Assembly: GCA_002255365.1 (NCBI GenBank)
Contig: NCBI01000014.1
Coordinates: forward strand, 1-64,000
Reading direction: 5' to 3'
Length of the DNA: 64,000 nt
Source of the DNA: Chromatiales bacterium 21-64-14
GTDB lineage: Bacteria; Pseudomonadota; Gammaproteobacteria; 21-64-14
Part shown: in pieces, positions 30,085 through 40,142 of the stretch
Layout: every line of letters begins with the position of its first letter
Position numbering within the stretch: position 1 is the first letter of the stretch
Notes under the pieces: model-generated
Databases searched by the model: none
What the model was told of the DNA's origin: nothing
What the model saw: the letters and a program-made list of their open reading frames with translations, nothing else
Program-made: the position numbers and the translations under genes

Positions 30085-31257
30085 ATGACCACACCGCCCC
30101 CCCGCATTGCGCGCCGCATGGCCGATATCGAGCCCTTTCATGTGATGGACCTGCTCGCGCGGGCCCGCGCCCTGGAGGCCCAGGGCCGGTCCATCGTCCA
30201 CATGGAGATCGGGGAACCGGATTTTGCCACCGCCCCGGCCATCATGGAGGCGGGTTGCCGTGCGCTCCGCGCGGGGCACACCCACTACACCCCTGCGCTT
30301 GGCCTGCCGGAGTTGCGCGCGGCGATCGCGGAGCACTACCACCGTCACTACGGCGTAGCCGTCCATCCCGAGCAGGTGGTGGTGACGCCGGGGGCCTCGG
30401 GCGCGTTGCAACTGGTGCTTGGGGTGCTGGTGGATCCCGGCAGCGCGGTACTGATGACGGATCCCGGCTATCCCTGCAACCGTCATTTCGTACGTCTGTT
30501 CGAGGGCCGCGCCGTTGGGTTGCCGGTGGATGCCGCCAGTGCCTATCAACTGACCCCGGAGCAGGTCGAGCGTCACTGGGATGCCGATACCGTTGCGGTG
30601 CTGTTGGCGTCGCCGTCCAATCCCACCGGTACCCTGGTCACCGCCCCGGCACTGGACGGGATCCGGGCGGTGGCCGGGAATCGGCGCGGGGTACTGATCG
30701 CCGACGAGATCTACCACGGCTTGGTCTACGCCGCCGCCGCGCCCACCGTGGCGGGCGCCGAGCACGCATTCGTCATCAACAGCTTCTCGAAATACTTCGG
30801 CATGACCGGCTGGCGGGTCGGCTGGATCGTGAGTCCGCCGGCCTATGTGCGGGAGCTGGACAAGCTGGCCCAGAACCTGTTTCTGGCGGCCTCAACCCCG
30901 GCTCAGCACGCGGCCCTGGCCGCGTTCCACCCCGACACCCTGGCGGTCCTGGACGCGCGCCGGCGCGAGTTTCAGGCACGCCGCGACTATCTGCTTCCGG
31001 CATTGCGGGAACTGGGCTTCCGGATCCCGGCCGTGCCCGCCGGCGCCTTCTATATCTATGCAGACTGTTCCGCGTTCACCGAAGACAGCGATGGCTTCGC
31101 CCGGGACCTGCTGGAACATGCGGGGGTCGCGGTGACGCCCGGGCGCGATTTCGGCCATCACGCGCCGCAGCGTCATTTGCGCTTCGCCTATACCACCTCC
31201 CTGGAGCATCTCCAGGAAGGCGTGGCGCGGCTACGCGCGCATCTGGCCCGCGGTTAG
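30085..31257 (+). CDS. Class I/II pyridoxal-phosphate aminotransferase
   Basis: A 390-residue fold-type I aminotransferase, probably acting on aspartate, alanine or aromatic amino acids. Typical blocks are HMEIGEPDFATAP, HYTPALGLPELR, SPSNPTGT, IADEIYHGLVY, and the PLP lysine in NSFSKYFGMTGWRVGW. The ATG at 30085 gives the usual N-terminus. It follows the HAD phosphatase by 76 bp on the same strand. Substrate cannot be told from sequence. Confidence 0.88.
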   Translation: MTTPPPRIARRMADIEPFHVMDLLARARALEAQGRSIVHMEIGEPDFATAPAIMEAGCRALRAGHTHYTPALGLPELRAAIAEHYHRHYGVAVHPEQVVVTPGASGALQLVLGVLVDPGSAVLMTDPGYPCNRHFVRLFEGRAVGLPVDAASAYQLTPEQVERHWDADTVAVLLASPSNPTGTLVTAPALDGIRAVAGNRRGVLIADEIYHGLVYAAAAPTVAGAEHAFVINSFSKYFGMTGWRVGWIVSPPAYVRELDKLAQNLFLAASTPAQHAALAAFHPDTLAVLDARRREFQARRDYLLPALRELGFRIPAVPAGAFYIYADCSAFTEDSDGFARDLLEHAGVAVTPGRDFGHHAPQRHLRFAYTTSLEHLQEGVARLRAHLARG

Positions 31258-31581
31258 CAACCGGTCCCGGACTACGCTGCGCCCCGTCCAGGCCACAGGG
31301 ACCGCCGCAATGGCCACGGAACCCGCAGACCAACGCGCGACTCTCACGTGGGTTGCGCGGCCGAATCCCGCCCCGTTCGGGCCGGTTTCAACGCGCGTCG
31401 CTCGGGTAGCCCGGATGCAGGACGCCGGCCGGAATCAGAGGATCACACTGCGTTGGCAGGTCGGCTCACGGATTGCGCTGCGCGCCACCCGTCGAGTGTC
31501 TCATTTCCCACCGCGGTCCCGTAGGCACTGCGGCGTGCGCGGGATGGGGACCCCGGTGTGCACGCCTCGACGGCGTGTGCG
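31258..31581. other. Intergenic region between convergent genes
   Basis: 324 bp between the aminotransferase and the end of cysZ. I see no gene, repeat or clear terminator in it. Confidence 0.4.
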
Positions 31582-32355
31582 TTACGGTTGCGGCGTTCCG
31601 CGCTCCGCGCGCCGGGTTGTGTGCACGCCCGGTAGTGCCAGGTTTTCCACCCACATCGCCGTGGCCCCCGCCACGGCAGCGGGCATTGCCAGGAAATTCG
31701 CCACCGGCGTCAGGGTGGCCAGCAGGGTGAGGCCGCCGAAACCGAGGGCGAGCAATGGCTGTGCCGCCATCCGCCGGCGTTGCTCCGGGAACAAGATTCC
31801 GTGGTTGCCCATGGGATAGTCCGCGTATTGCAGGGTGAGCATCCAGGCGCTGAACGCCAGCCATAGAAACGGGGCCACCAGATTGACCCCTGGCACCAGA
31901 AATAGCAGCAGGAGCGGGATGGCGCGCACGGTGAAATAGCGCAGCTTGCGCAACTCCGATCCGATGCCGCGCGCCGCTTCCCGGGCGAGGCTCCGCCAGC
32001 CCGTGCCCAGGGCCGGTGCCGCGCCCCCGAGCAGGGCCTCCACGCGCGCCGCGAGCAAAATATTGAAGGGGGCGCCCACCAGATTCGCCAGCACCGTGAA
32101 GGTATAGAACACGACCACCAGCACGGTGACCGCGAACAGCGGCCACAGCAACCAGCGCAGCCACTCCAGCCACGCGGGAATCAGCCGGTCCACCCAGCCG
32201 TTGAATTCCGAGGTGGCGGCGCCGATCACGACGGCGAACAGCAGGGCGTTGATGAGCAGCGGCAGGATCACCACGGAGCGCAGCCGCGGGTGGCGGAGTA
32301 GTCCTACGCCGCGCAAAAAATAGCGTGCACCGGTCACCGGGCCCGCGTTTTTCAT
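31582..32355 (-). CDS. cysZ: Sulfate transporter family protein CysZ
   Basis: Inner-membrane protein of 257 residues with about four helices (VILPLLINALLFAVVIG, LLWPLFAVTVLVVVFYTF, AIPLLLLFLVPGVNLVAPFLW and a C-terminal hairpin). The conserved LQYADYPMGNHG motif is a mark of the CysZ/EI24 family. It carries sulfate into the cytoplasm in E. coli. It overlaps the sugar kinase gene by 3 bp within an ATGA. Confidence 0.88.
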   Translation of the reverse strand: MKNAGPVTGARYFLRGVGLLRHPRLRSVVILPLLINALLFAVVIGAATSEFNGWVDRLIPAWLEWLRWLLWPLFAVTVLVVVFYTFTVLANLVGAPFNILLAARVEALLGGAAPALGTGWRSLAREAARGIGSELRKLRYFTVRAIPLLLLFLVPGVNLVAPFLWLAFSAWMLTLQYADYPMGNHGILFPEQRRRMAAQPLLALGFGGLTLLATLTPVANFLAMPAAVAGATAMWVENLALPGVHTTRRAERGTPQP

Positions 32356-33638
32356 TTCGGTCCCAGTCCGCTGCCCCGCCGGGCGAGCAGCGCGGCGCCA
32401 TAGGCGGCGTCCAGGCACGCCGCCTCTAACAGCGGGACGCCGAGGAGCCGGGCGCGGATCTGACGCCATGGGCGATTGCCCGCGCCGCCGCCCACGGTGT
32501 ACACCGCGATCGGTGTCGGGGCACCGAGTTCCGCCAATAAGCGGTAGCCGCGGGCTTCGATACCGGCAATCCCTTCCAGTAGCCCTTGGAAGAAGATGAG
32601 TGCGTCCGCGGGCCGCGGGGCGAGCCGCGGTTCCAGCGCGGGATCGGCGATCGGGAAGCGCTCGCCCCGCGCGGGCAGCGGATAGTAGTCGAGACCGGTG
32701 GGCCGCTCCGGCACCAGACGCGGGGTCATGGCGTCCAGCTGGGCCTGGGTGAAGAACTGGCGCAGCACCGCGCCGCCGCTGTTGGAGGCCCCGCCCACCA
32801 GCCACTGTTCTCCCAGTGGCTGGCTGTAGATCCCGTAGCGGGCGGCGGATACCGGCCGCGCGGCGATCACCTTCAATACCAGGGTGGAGCCCAGAGAGGT
32901 CACCGCCTCTCCCGGTCGCCGGGCCCCGGTGGCCAGAAATGCCGCGGTGCTGTCGGTGGTACCGGTGACTACGCGCACGCCGGCGGGCAGCCGGAAAGCG
33001 TTGGCGACCTCTGGTGCCAACTGCCCCTGAACGGTGCCGGGGGTCAACACCCGGGGCAGCCATTCCCGGGGTATGCCCAGGTGGTCCAGCCAGTCGGGCC
33101 ACCTGTCCGATACCGGGTCGTAGCCCATTTTCAGGCAGTGGTTCACGTCGCTGGTGCCGTACGCGCCCTGCAGGCGTCCGGCGATCCAGTCCGCGGCGTG
33201 CAGCACGTGGTGTGCCCGCACGGCTGCGGGCTGTTCCCGCAGCCAGAGCAGCTTGGCGAGTCCGGAGGTGGCGCCCAGGGCCGGGCTGTCCGGTGGCGCA
33301 ACCGCGGCGATATTCAGCGCCTGCGGGATGCTCCGGGTGTCATCGTAGACCAGGGCCGGGGTGAGGGGAGTACCGTTACTGTCGGTTAGCAATACCGTGG
33401 CGGCGGTGCCATCCACCGCGATGCCCCGCACCGCGTGGCGTGGCAACTGCGGGGGCAGCGCTTCCAGCAGGCGCTGGACCGCATCCCACCAGCGTTGCGC
33501 TACCTGTTCGTGGATTCCCGGGCGGCGGGTTCCGGGTGGGAGTTCCACGGCCCACGCGCCCTGTATCGTGGCGGCGTCGTCGATGGCCGTGGCGCGGCAG
33601 CCGGATGTGCCAAGATCGATACCGACGTAGAGGTTCAA
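32352..33638 (-). CDS. FGGY-family carbohydrate kinase
   Basis: A 428-residue sugar kinase. Phosphate 1 motif is GIDLGTSGCRATAID; GTTDSTAAFLATGA and VGGGAGNRPW are the adenosine and phosphate 2 regions. The short length and sequence resemble the cyanobacterial/plant D-ribulose (or xylulose) kinase subgroup rather than classical XylB. It is translationally coupled to cysZ. In an autotroph it could salvage free pentuloses formed by phosphatases; that is inference. Confidence 0.87.
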   Translation of the reverse strand: MNLYVGIDLGTSGCRATAIDDAATIQGAWAVELPPGTRRPGIHEQVAQRWWDAVQRLLEALPPQLPRHAVRGIAVDGTAATVLLTDSNGTPLTPALVYDDTRSIPQALNIAAVAPPDSPALGATSGLAKLLWLREQPAAVRAHHVLHAADWIAGRLQGAYGTSDVNHCLKMGYDPVSDRWPDWLDHLGIPREWLPRVLTPGTVQGQLAPEVANAFRLPAGVRVVTGTTDSTAAFLATGARRPGEAVTSLGSTLVLKVIAARPVSAARYGIYSQPLGEQWLVGGASNSGGAVLRQFFTQAQLDAMTPRLVPERPTGLDYYPLPARGERFPIADPALEPRLAPRPADALIFFQGLLEGIAGIEARGYRLLAELGAPTPIAVYTVGGGAGNRPWRQIRARLLGVPLLEAACLDAAYGAALLARRGSGLGPK

Positions 33639-33680
33639 GCGGGCGCGGCCATGGGGTGAGGGGGGCGTCCGTGCGCTGCG

Positions 33681-34091
33681 CTACCCCGCGGCCGGCGCCC
33701 CGGGGGGCAGGTGCACCGCCACCGGCGGAGTCCAGTCTGGGCGGCGATGCTCCGCCACCACCGTGGTGTAGAGGCCGCCCCGCACGTTGAACTCGGCGGT
33801 CACGCGCAGGAAGCGCGGTGCACAGGCGCTCACCAAGTCCTCCAGGATCCGGTTGGTGACCGCCTCGTGGAACGCCCCCTGGTCCCGGTACGACCACACA
33901 TAGAGTTTCAGGGACTTCAGTTCGATGCAGCGCCGGTCCGGTACGTAATCGATATGCAGGGTAGCGAAATCCGGTTGACCGGTCTTCGGGCACAGGCAGG
34001 TGAATTCCGGAACTCGAACACGGATGAAGTAATCCCGCTCCGCCTGCGGATTGTCAAAGGTTTCCAGGTCCGTGCTCGGTCGGGTCGGCAT
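33681..34091 (-). CDS. queF: NADPH-dependent 7-cyano-7-deazaguanine reductase, type I
   Basis: Reduces preQ0 to preQ1 in queuosine biosynthesis. The short unimodular form (136 residues) has the signature [14 protein letters not shown] with catalytic C34, and the NADPH-binding segment [20 protein letters not shown]. Together with GluQ (15033) it shows that tRNA queuosine is made and further glutamylated. It is transcribed away from smc. Confidence 0.95.
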   Translation of the reverse strand: MPTRPSTDLETFDNPQAERDYFIRVRVPEFTCLCPKTGQPDFATLHIDYVPDRRCIELKSLKLYVWSYRDQGAFHEAVTNRILEDLVSACAPRFLRVTAEFNVRGGLYTTVVAEHRRPDWTPPVAVHLPPGAPAAG

Positions 34092-34188
34092 GCTGGGTGT
34101 GGGGAGGATGCGTTTCCCAGGGGATGTCGTGCATAATGGTCGCCGCTACTCTACTACAACTCCCGACCGCCGAGAAACCGACCATCCC

Positions 34189-37100
34189 ATGCGCCTGCTC
34201 AAGATCAAGCTCGCCGGCTTCAAGTCCTTTGTCGACCCCACCTCGATCCACATTCCCAGTTCCCTGATAGGGATTGTGGGTCCCAATGGTTGCGGCAAGT
34301 CCAATGTTATCGACGCCGTACGCTGGGTAATGGGGGAGAGCTCCGCCAAGAGCCTGCGCGGAGAGTCGATGGCCGACGTGATCTTCACCGGTTCCAGCGC
34401 CCGCAAGCCGGTGGGGCAGGCCACGGTGGAATTGGTCTTCGACAACAGCGACGGCAGCCTCGGCGGCCAGTACGCGGGTTACAGCGAGATTTCCATCCGC
34501 CGCCAGGTGGCGCGGGACGGGCAGTCCGTGTATTTCCTGAACGGCACCCGCTGCCGGCGCCGGGATATCACCGATATATTTCTGGGCACCGGCCTGGGAC
34601 CCCGTTCCTACGCCATCATTGAGCAGGGCATGATCTCGCGCCTCATTGATGCCAAGCCCGACGAATTGCGCATCTTCCTGGAAGAGGCCGCCGGGATCTC
34701 CAAGTACAAGGAACGTCGGCGGGAGGCCGAGACCCGATTACGTCACACCAAGGAAAATCTTTCAAGATTAAATGATTTAAGAGATGAAATTGCTAAACAA
34801 CTTGAACGTCTTCAACGCCAAGCCCGTGCCGCGGAGAAGTACCAGGAGCTAAAGCGCGAGGAACGCCAACTCAAGGCCGAGCACTTGACGCTGCGCTTGC
34901 GGAGTCTCGACCGGGAAGCGGAGGCGGAGCAGCGCCGGTTGCAGGAGCGGGAAACCGCGCTGCAGGCCGCCACCGCTGAGTTGCGCGCCCTGGAGGCGGA
35001 TATGGAGCGCCAGCGGGAAGCCCAGGTGGAGGCCAACGATGGCTTCAATCAGGTGCAGGGGCGCTATTACGGTCTGGGCGCCGATTTATCCCGCACCGAG
35101 CAGGGGATCCAGTACGGCCGCGAGCAGCGCCAGCGCCAGGAGCAGGACCTGGGCCAGGCGCAGCAGGCAATCGCTGCGGTGGAGGCGCACATCGGTCGTG
35201 ACCGTGAGCAGCTCGACACCATTCGTGCCGCCCTGGCGGAGGATGAACCGGAGCTGGAACGTACCCAGACTGCGGCGGAGACCTCCGCGACACGGCGCGG
35301 CGCGGCGGAACAGGCGATGCAGGAATGGCAGGCGCGCTGGGAGGCGTTCAACCTGCGCGCCGCCGAACCACCCCAGGCAGCGCAGGTGGAACGTACCCGT
35401 ATCGATCACCTGGAACGCCAGTGCCTGCAGTTTGGCGAGCGCCTGGAGCGGATCGCTCAGGAGCAGCAGTCGCTGGAGACGGGGTCCCAAGAGGCGGAGG
35501 TCCGCGCCCTGGTGCAGGACGGGGACGCCCTTGCCGGCGCGGTCCGCGACTGTCAGGGGCATCTCGATGGGGCGGTGGGGCGGATCAACGGGCTGCGGGA
35601 GCAGACCCGTCAGCGCGGCGCGGATCTGGAAGAGACCCGTGCGGCGCTGCAGGCCCAGCAGGGTCGGCTGGTCTCTCTGGAGGCCTTGCAGCAGGCGGCT
35701 CTCGGGCAGCAGGAAGGCGCGGTGCGCACATGGCTGGAGGGTCAGGGACTTCAGGATGCCCCCCGGCTTGCCCAGCAGCTGGATGTGGAGTCGGGCTGGG
35801 AACGCGCCGTAGAGACCGTGCTCGGCGGATACCTGGAGGCGGTGTGCGGTCCCGGTGTGGACGGCGTGCTCGAGGCGCTGGATGCCCTGGACGGCGGTAC
35901 CCTGACGTTACTGGATGCCAATGCTCCTCCAGGGGAAGCGTTGCCGTTGCCGCGCGCAGGCTGGATTCCTCTGTCCCGGAAGGTGCAGTCGGCTTGGCCG
36001 GTGGCGGGTCTGCTGGCGGGGGTCTACGCGGCTGCCGATCTCCGGGAGGCGCTCGCCCTGCGGCGTGAGATGGGTGCCACCGAGTCGGTAGTGACCCCGG
36101 ACGGGATCTGGCTCGGCAGCGGCTGGCTGCGTGTGGTACGGGACGCAAACAAGAACCTTGGTGTTCTCGTAAGAGAAAGAGAAATCAATGAATTAAAGTT
36201 AATCATTAATGATATTTCTACTAAACAGCAAGCGCAGCAGGGCGCTGTGGAAGACGGCCGGCGGGCGCTGCAGGCGGCGGAGGATGAGCGCGAACGCCTG
36301 CAGGCGGAGGTCAATCAGCTACATCGTCGTCATGGGGAATTGAGGGCGGAACTGAGCGCCCGGCAGGCGCGCCTGGAACAGCAGCGGGTGCGCGCCGATG
36401 CCATCGTCCGGGAGGCGGCGGAGTTGCGCGCGCAGGCCGCCGCTGCGGAGACCGAGATCCGCGATGCCCGCGGGCGGCTGGAGACGGCGCTCCAGGCGAT
36501 GGCGGATCTGGAAGGGGAGCGTGTGCAGCTGAGCGCGGAGCGCGATGCCCTGCGCCGCGGGTTGGAGACGGTGCGGGAGCAGGCGCAGGCGGACCGGGAC
36601 GCCAACCACCGGGTGGCGCTGCGGGTGGAATCCCAGCGCAGCGCGCGCGGTGCCACGGAGCAGAACCTGGCGCGGATGCAACAGCAGCAGGCGGGTCTCG
36701 CGGAACGCCGCGACGCGCTGATGGCGGATCTTGCCCAGGGCGTGGAACCGCTCCAGGCCCTGGAGGCGGAACTTGCCGTCCTGCTGACGCGCCGGGCCGC
36801 GGTGGAGGCGGAACTCACGGCCGCCCGGCGCCAAGTGGAGGCCATCGACGCGGCCCTGCGGGGTCAGGAGCAGGCGCGCACCGGGATCGAAGGCCACCTG
36901 GAGGCCTTGCGTGCCGCCCTGGAGCAGGAGCGGTTGGCGCTGCGGGAGATCCGTGTGCGGCGCCAGTCGCTGGCGGAGCAGTTGGAGGAGACCGGCCTAG
37001 CCTTTGGTGAGTTGAACGAGGCCCTGGCCGCGGATGCGGATCCGGACCTGTGGCGGGAGAAGCTTGAGGCATTGGAGCAGCGCATCCAGCGTCTGGGTGC

Positions 37101-37710
37101 CATCAACCTGGCGGCCATCGAAGAATTCGACCAGGAACAGGAGCGCAAGCGTTACCTGGATGCCCAGCACGCCGACCTCACCGAGGCGGTCACCACCCTG
37201 GAGAACGCGATCCGCAAGATCGACCGCGAGACCCGCGCCCTGTTCAAGGACACCTTCGATCGCGTCAACCAAGTGCTGCAACAGACCTTCCCGCGGCTGT
37301 TCGGCGGCGGTCAGGCGTATATGGAAATGACCGGGGACGAGTTGCTGGACGCCGGGGTGGCGGTACTGGCGCGCCCGCCGGGCAAACGCATCACCAATAT
37401 TCATTTGCTCTCCGGGGGTGAAAAGGCGCTTACCGCCGTCGCATTGGTGTTCGCGATCTTTGAGCTGAATCCGGCGCCGTTCTGCATGCTCGATGAGGTG
37501 GACGCGCCCCTTGATGACACCAACGTGGGCCGATTCTGCGACCTGGTGCGGGAGATGTCGGAGCGGGTGCAGTTCGTCTTCATCACCCACAACAAGGTCA
37601 CCATGGAGATGGCCCATCAGCTGACCGGCGTCACCATGAACGAACCCGGCGTCTCGCGGCTGGTCGCCGTGGACGTAGACGCGGCGGTGCGCATGGCCGC
37701 CGCCGGTTGA
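34189..37710 (+). CDS. smc: Chromosome partition protein SMC
   Basis: ATPase of the condensin complex, 1173 residues, partner of ScpA and ScpB (58131-59727). Walker A GPNGCGKS is at residues 31-38. The N-terminal coiled coil starts near 180. The hinge is about 505-650. The C-terminal head holds the signature LLSGGEKALTAVAL (about 1073-1086) and Walker B FCMLDEVDAPLDD. The ATG at 34189 begins the family-typical MRLLKIKLAGFKSFVDP. Two segments, residues 188-209 and 657-679, are written in AT-rich rare codons although the protein sequence stays family-like (see the separate entries). smc is normally followed by zipA-ligA; here kup and a pseudogene intervene. Confidence 0.97.
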   Translation: MRLLKIKLAGFKSFVDPTSIHIPSSLIGIVGPNGCGKSNVIDAVRWVMGESSAKSLRGESMADVIFTGSSARKPVGQATVELVFDNSDGSLGGQYAGYSEISIRRQVARDGQSVYFLNGTRCRRRDITDIFLGTGLGPRSYAIIEQGMISRLIDAKPDELRIFLEEAAGISKYKERRREAETRLRHTKENLSRLNDLRDEIAKQLERLQRQARAAEKYQELKREERQLKAEHLTLRLRSLDREAEAEQRRLQERETALQAATAELRALEADMERQREAQVEANDGFNQVQGRYYGLGADLSRTEQGIQYGREQRQRQEQDLGQAQQAIAAVEAHIGRDREQLDTIRAALAEDEPELERTQTAAETSATRRGAAEQAMQEWQARWEAFNLRAAEPPQAAQVERTRIDHLERQCLQFGERLERIAQEQQSLETGSQEAEVRALVQDGDALAGAVRDCQGHLDGAVGRINGLREQTRQRGADLEETRAALQAQQGRLVSLEALQQAALGQQEGAVRTWLEGQGLQDAPRLAQQLDVESGWERAVETVLGGYLEAVCGPGVDGVLEALDALDGGTLTLLDANAPPGEALPLPRAGWIPLSRKVQSAWPVAGLLAGVYAAADLREALALRREMGATESVVTPDGIWLGSGWLRVVRDANKNLGVLVREREINELKLIINDISTKQQAQQGAVEDGRRALQAAEDERERLQAEVNQLHRRHGELRAELSARQARLEQQRVRADAIVREAAELRAQAAAAETEIRDARGRLETALQAMADLEGERVQLSAERDALRRGLETVREQAQADRDANHRVALRVESQRSARGATEQNLARMQQQQAGLAERRDALMADLAQGVEPLQALEAELAVLLTRRAAVEAELTAARRQVEAIDAALRGQEQARTGIEGHLEALRAALEQERLALREIRVRRQSLAEQLEETGLAFGELNEALAADADPDLWREKLEALEQRIQRLGAINLAAIEEFDQEQERKRYLDAQHADLTEAVTTLENAIRKIDRETRALFKDTFDRVNQVLQQTFPRLFGGGQAYMEMTGDELLDAGVAVLARPPGKRITNIHLLSGGEKALTAVALVFAIFELNPAPFCMLDEVDAPLDDTNVGRFCDLVREMSERVQFVFITHNKVTMEMAHQLTGVTMNEPGVSRLVAVDVDAAVRMAAAG
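34750..34815 (+). other. smc: AT-rich, rare-codon island 1 inside smc
   Basis: Codons K188-Q209 of smc. By hand count 18 of 66 bases are G/C, and 21 of 22 codons end in A or T, including AGA and TTA twice each; flanking codons are strongly GC-ending. The protein segment (HTKENLSRLNDLRDEI) is normal for SMC. It lies where the N-terminal coiled-coil arm leaves the head. Confidence 0.85.
36157..36225 (+). other. smc: AT-rich, rare-codon island 2 inside smc
   Basis: Codons L657-K679. By hand count 18 of 69 bases are G/C and 19 of 23 codons end in A or T, again with AGA twice and TTA twice. It lies just after the hinge, where the C-terminal coiled-coil arm begins. Confidence 0.85.
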
Positions 37711-38056
37711 CCGCCCCGGTCCGAGTCTTGACCACTCGCCGCCGCGGGGGACTACGCGCCTCGAACGTTATCGCCTCTAACGTTATATATAATTGAATTT
37801 AAAATACTTATGTATGTTTCCAAAGGAAACCGTCGATGGCCAATTCACCGCCACCGTCGCTGACGTCACCGACTTCGCAACGTTCGTCACCGCCTCCCCG
37901 ACCAACGCGCCGACCGGGCAGCCGGTGATCGTCAGTCATGGCCGGCACTTGTCTTGACGGCCCGCCGTCGGGGTCCGCGGGCCGGTAGCGTCGACCGCTA
38001 GACATGGTGCCCACGCACGCGGACAATCCGTCGCTCAAAACGCAGGGGCTCCGCGC
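37711..38056. other. Intergenic region with AT-rich promoter upstream of kup
   Basis: Contains a direct repeat AACGTTAT (37764 and 37779) and a strongly AT-rich stretch (37784-37815) standing out from the high-GC surroundings, likely a promoter. A 47-codon frame from 37814 to 37957 lacks a ribosome site and I do not call it. Confidence 0.45.
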
Positions 38057-39997
38057 ATGGCCAAGCAGGGAAACGAACCGGGACGCAATGCCCAGCAGGA
38101 AGCGCTGAAGCGCGCGCCGCCCGCGGCGCCGCACAGCAAGTCCTTCGCAGTGCTCGCGGTCGCCGTGCTCGGTGTCGTCTACGGCGACATCGGCACCAGC
38201 CCCATCTATGCTTTGCGCGAGTGTTTCGCCGGCAAGGATCCCATCGCTATCACGCAGGGCAATGTGCTCGGCATTCTCTCGCTCATTTTATGGACGCTGC
38301 TCCTGGTCGTTTCGCTCAAGTACATGGTGTATGTGCTGCGCGCGGACAACCGGGGCGAGGGCGGCACCTTCGCATTGCTGGCGCTGCTTCGGCCGGAGCG
38401 GGATCAAGGCCGGCGCCGCCGCCGCGTTCTGATTCTGGTCGGGGTGCTCGGCGCGTCGATGCTTTACGGGGGGGCGATGATTACCCCGGCGATCTCGGTG
38501 CTGAGCGCGGTGGAAGGGTTGCAGATCGCCGCGCCCCATCTGCACAGTTTCGTGATCCCGCTCACGGTCGTCATTCTGCTCGTGCTATTCGCGGTACAGA
38601 GCCACGGAACGGCAAAGATGGGCGCGGTATTTGGCCCGCTGACGCTGATCTGGTTCGCGGTCCTGGCCGTGCTCGGGATCTGCGGGATTTTGCACGCGCC
38701 TGCAGTATTGCTCGCCGTCAATCCCTGGTACGCGGTGAAGTTCTTCGCGGTCAACGGGATGACCGGCTTCCTCGCCATGTATGCCGTGTTCCTCGTCACA
38801 ACGGGCGGCGAAGCGCTCTATGCCGACCTCGGACACTTCGGACGCCAGCCGATCCGCAAGGTCTGGTTCGTCTTCGTGCTGCCGGCGCTGCTGCTCAACT
38901 ATTTTGGCCAGGGCGCGCTGTTGATCTCAGAGCCTTCAACCACCATCCATCCGTTCTTTAACCTTGCCCCGACCTGGGCGCTTTACCCCTTGGTTGTGTT
39001 GGCGACCATTGCAACTTGCATCGCGTCGCAGGCAGTCATTACCGGCGCCTATTCGCTTACCCGTCAAGCGGTCCAGCTCGGGCTGCTGCCCCGGCTTACG
39101 GTCAAGCAGACTTCCCCCGATGCGCGTGGCCAGATCTACATGCCCACGGTGAACTGGCTGCTCATGATCGCCGCGATCGGGCTGGTGCTCGCCTTCCGTT
39201 CATCGGGCAATCTGGCGGCGGCGTATGGCGTCGCGGTGAACTCGACCATGGTGATTACCACCGTGCTGGCGTTCAACGTGGCGCGCGAGCGCGGCGGGTG
39301 GGGGCTGCCCGCGGCAATGGTTTTTCTGCTCGGGTTTCTCGCAATCGACCTGGGGTTCCTGGGATCTAACCTGCTCAAGATTCCGGACGGCGGCTGGTTG
39401 CCGTTATTGATCGGTTTGGTACTGTTTACGGTCATGACCACTTGGCGCCGCGGCGCAGGCCTGCTGGCCGATCAGATCGCGCGTTCCACGCCCGATCTCG
39501 AGACGTTCATCGGGCGGGTGGAGGGCGAGCGGATACCGCGCATACCCGGGGCAGCGGTATTTTTCACCGGCCGGCTGGAGCAGACACCACCGGCGCTTCA
39601 GAAATTGGTGCGGCATACGGGGGTATTGCACGAGCGGGTGATCGTGACGACCGTAGTCATGGAGCCGGTGCCCAAGACCGACCGCGACGAGCGCATCGAG
39701 CTCGAGCAGCTGGGCGCTGGCTTCTATCGTCTGGTGTTGCGCTATGGTTTCATGCAAGGCCCGAACATCCCCTCGGAGTTCGCCGCCTGCGCGGAGCTGG
39801 GACTGACGCTGGATCTGGACGACATTCACTATTTTATCGGCCATGTCGACCTGCTTGCAGGCCGCAAGCGGAACGGGATGGCGGCGTGGCGCGACCACCT
39901 CTTTACCTACATGGCAAACAATACCCAGGATGCCACCGCCTTCTACCAGATCCCGGCCGCGCAGGTGATGAAGGTGGGTTTGCAGGTAGGGATCTGA
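38057..39997 (+). CDS. kup: Low-affinity potassium transporter Kup
   Basis: Proton-coupled K+ importer with about twelve membrane helices, 646 residues. Family blocks are VYGDIGTSPIYALRECF, LSLILWTLLLVVSLKYM, ALYADLGHFG and the C-terminal cytoplasmic domain ending in TAFYQIPAAQVMKVG. It probably serves potassium uptake under acid or osmotic stress. It interrupts the usual smc-zipA-ligA order and has its own AT-rich upstream region, so it was probably inserted here later. Confidence 0.95.
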   Translation: MAKQGNEPGRNAQQEALKRAPPAAPHSKSFAVLAVAVLGVVYGDIGTSPIYALRECFAGKDPIAITQGNVLGILSLILWTLLLVVSLKYMVYVLRADNRGEGGTFALLALLRPERDQGRRRRRVLILVGVLGASMLYGGAMITPAISVLSAVEGLQIAAPHLHSFVIPLTVVILLVLFAVQSHGTAKMGAVFGPLTLIWFAVLAVLGICGILHAPAVLLAVNPWYAVKFFAVNGMTGFLAMYAVFLVTTGGEALYADLGHFGRQPIRKVWFVFVLPALLLNYFGQGALLISEPSTTIHPFFNLAPTWALYPLVVLATIATCIASQAVITGAYSLTRQAVQLGLLPRLTVKQTSPDARGQIYMPTVNWLLMIAAIGLVLAFRSSGNLAAAYGVAVNSTMVITTVLAFNVARERGGWGLPAAMVFLLGFLAIDLGFLGSNLLKIPDGGWLPLLIGLVLFTVMTTWRRGAGLLADQIARSTPDLETFIGRVEGERIPRIPGAAVFFTGRLEQTPPALQKLVRHTGVLHERVIVTTVVMEPVPKTDRDERIELEQLGAGFYRLVLRYGFMQGPNIPSEFAACAELGLTLDLDDIHYFIGHVDLLAGRKRNGMAAWRDHLFTYMANNTQDATAFYQIPAAQVMKVGLQVGI

Positions 39998-40142
39998 CGA
40001 CCGGTTTGCGCGTCCGGGGGCCGCAGCGCTTGGTGGGTCCCCGGTCGGTGCGCACGCCACGACTGCGCCCCACTGTCATCGGACTGCCGCGACGGCGCCC
40101 GCAACGATCGGTGGGATTCCGCAGACCGGCGGGCGTGGTGGG

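Noticed and set aside
37814..37957. 47-codon frame (MFPKETVDGQFTATVADV...) between smc and kup
   Set aside because: Protein-like at first sight, but no ribosome site, no recognised family and it lies beside a likely promoter region.
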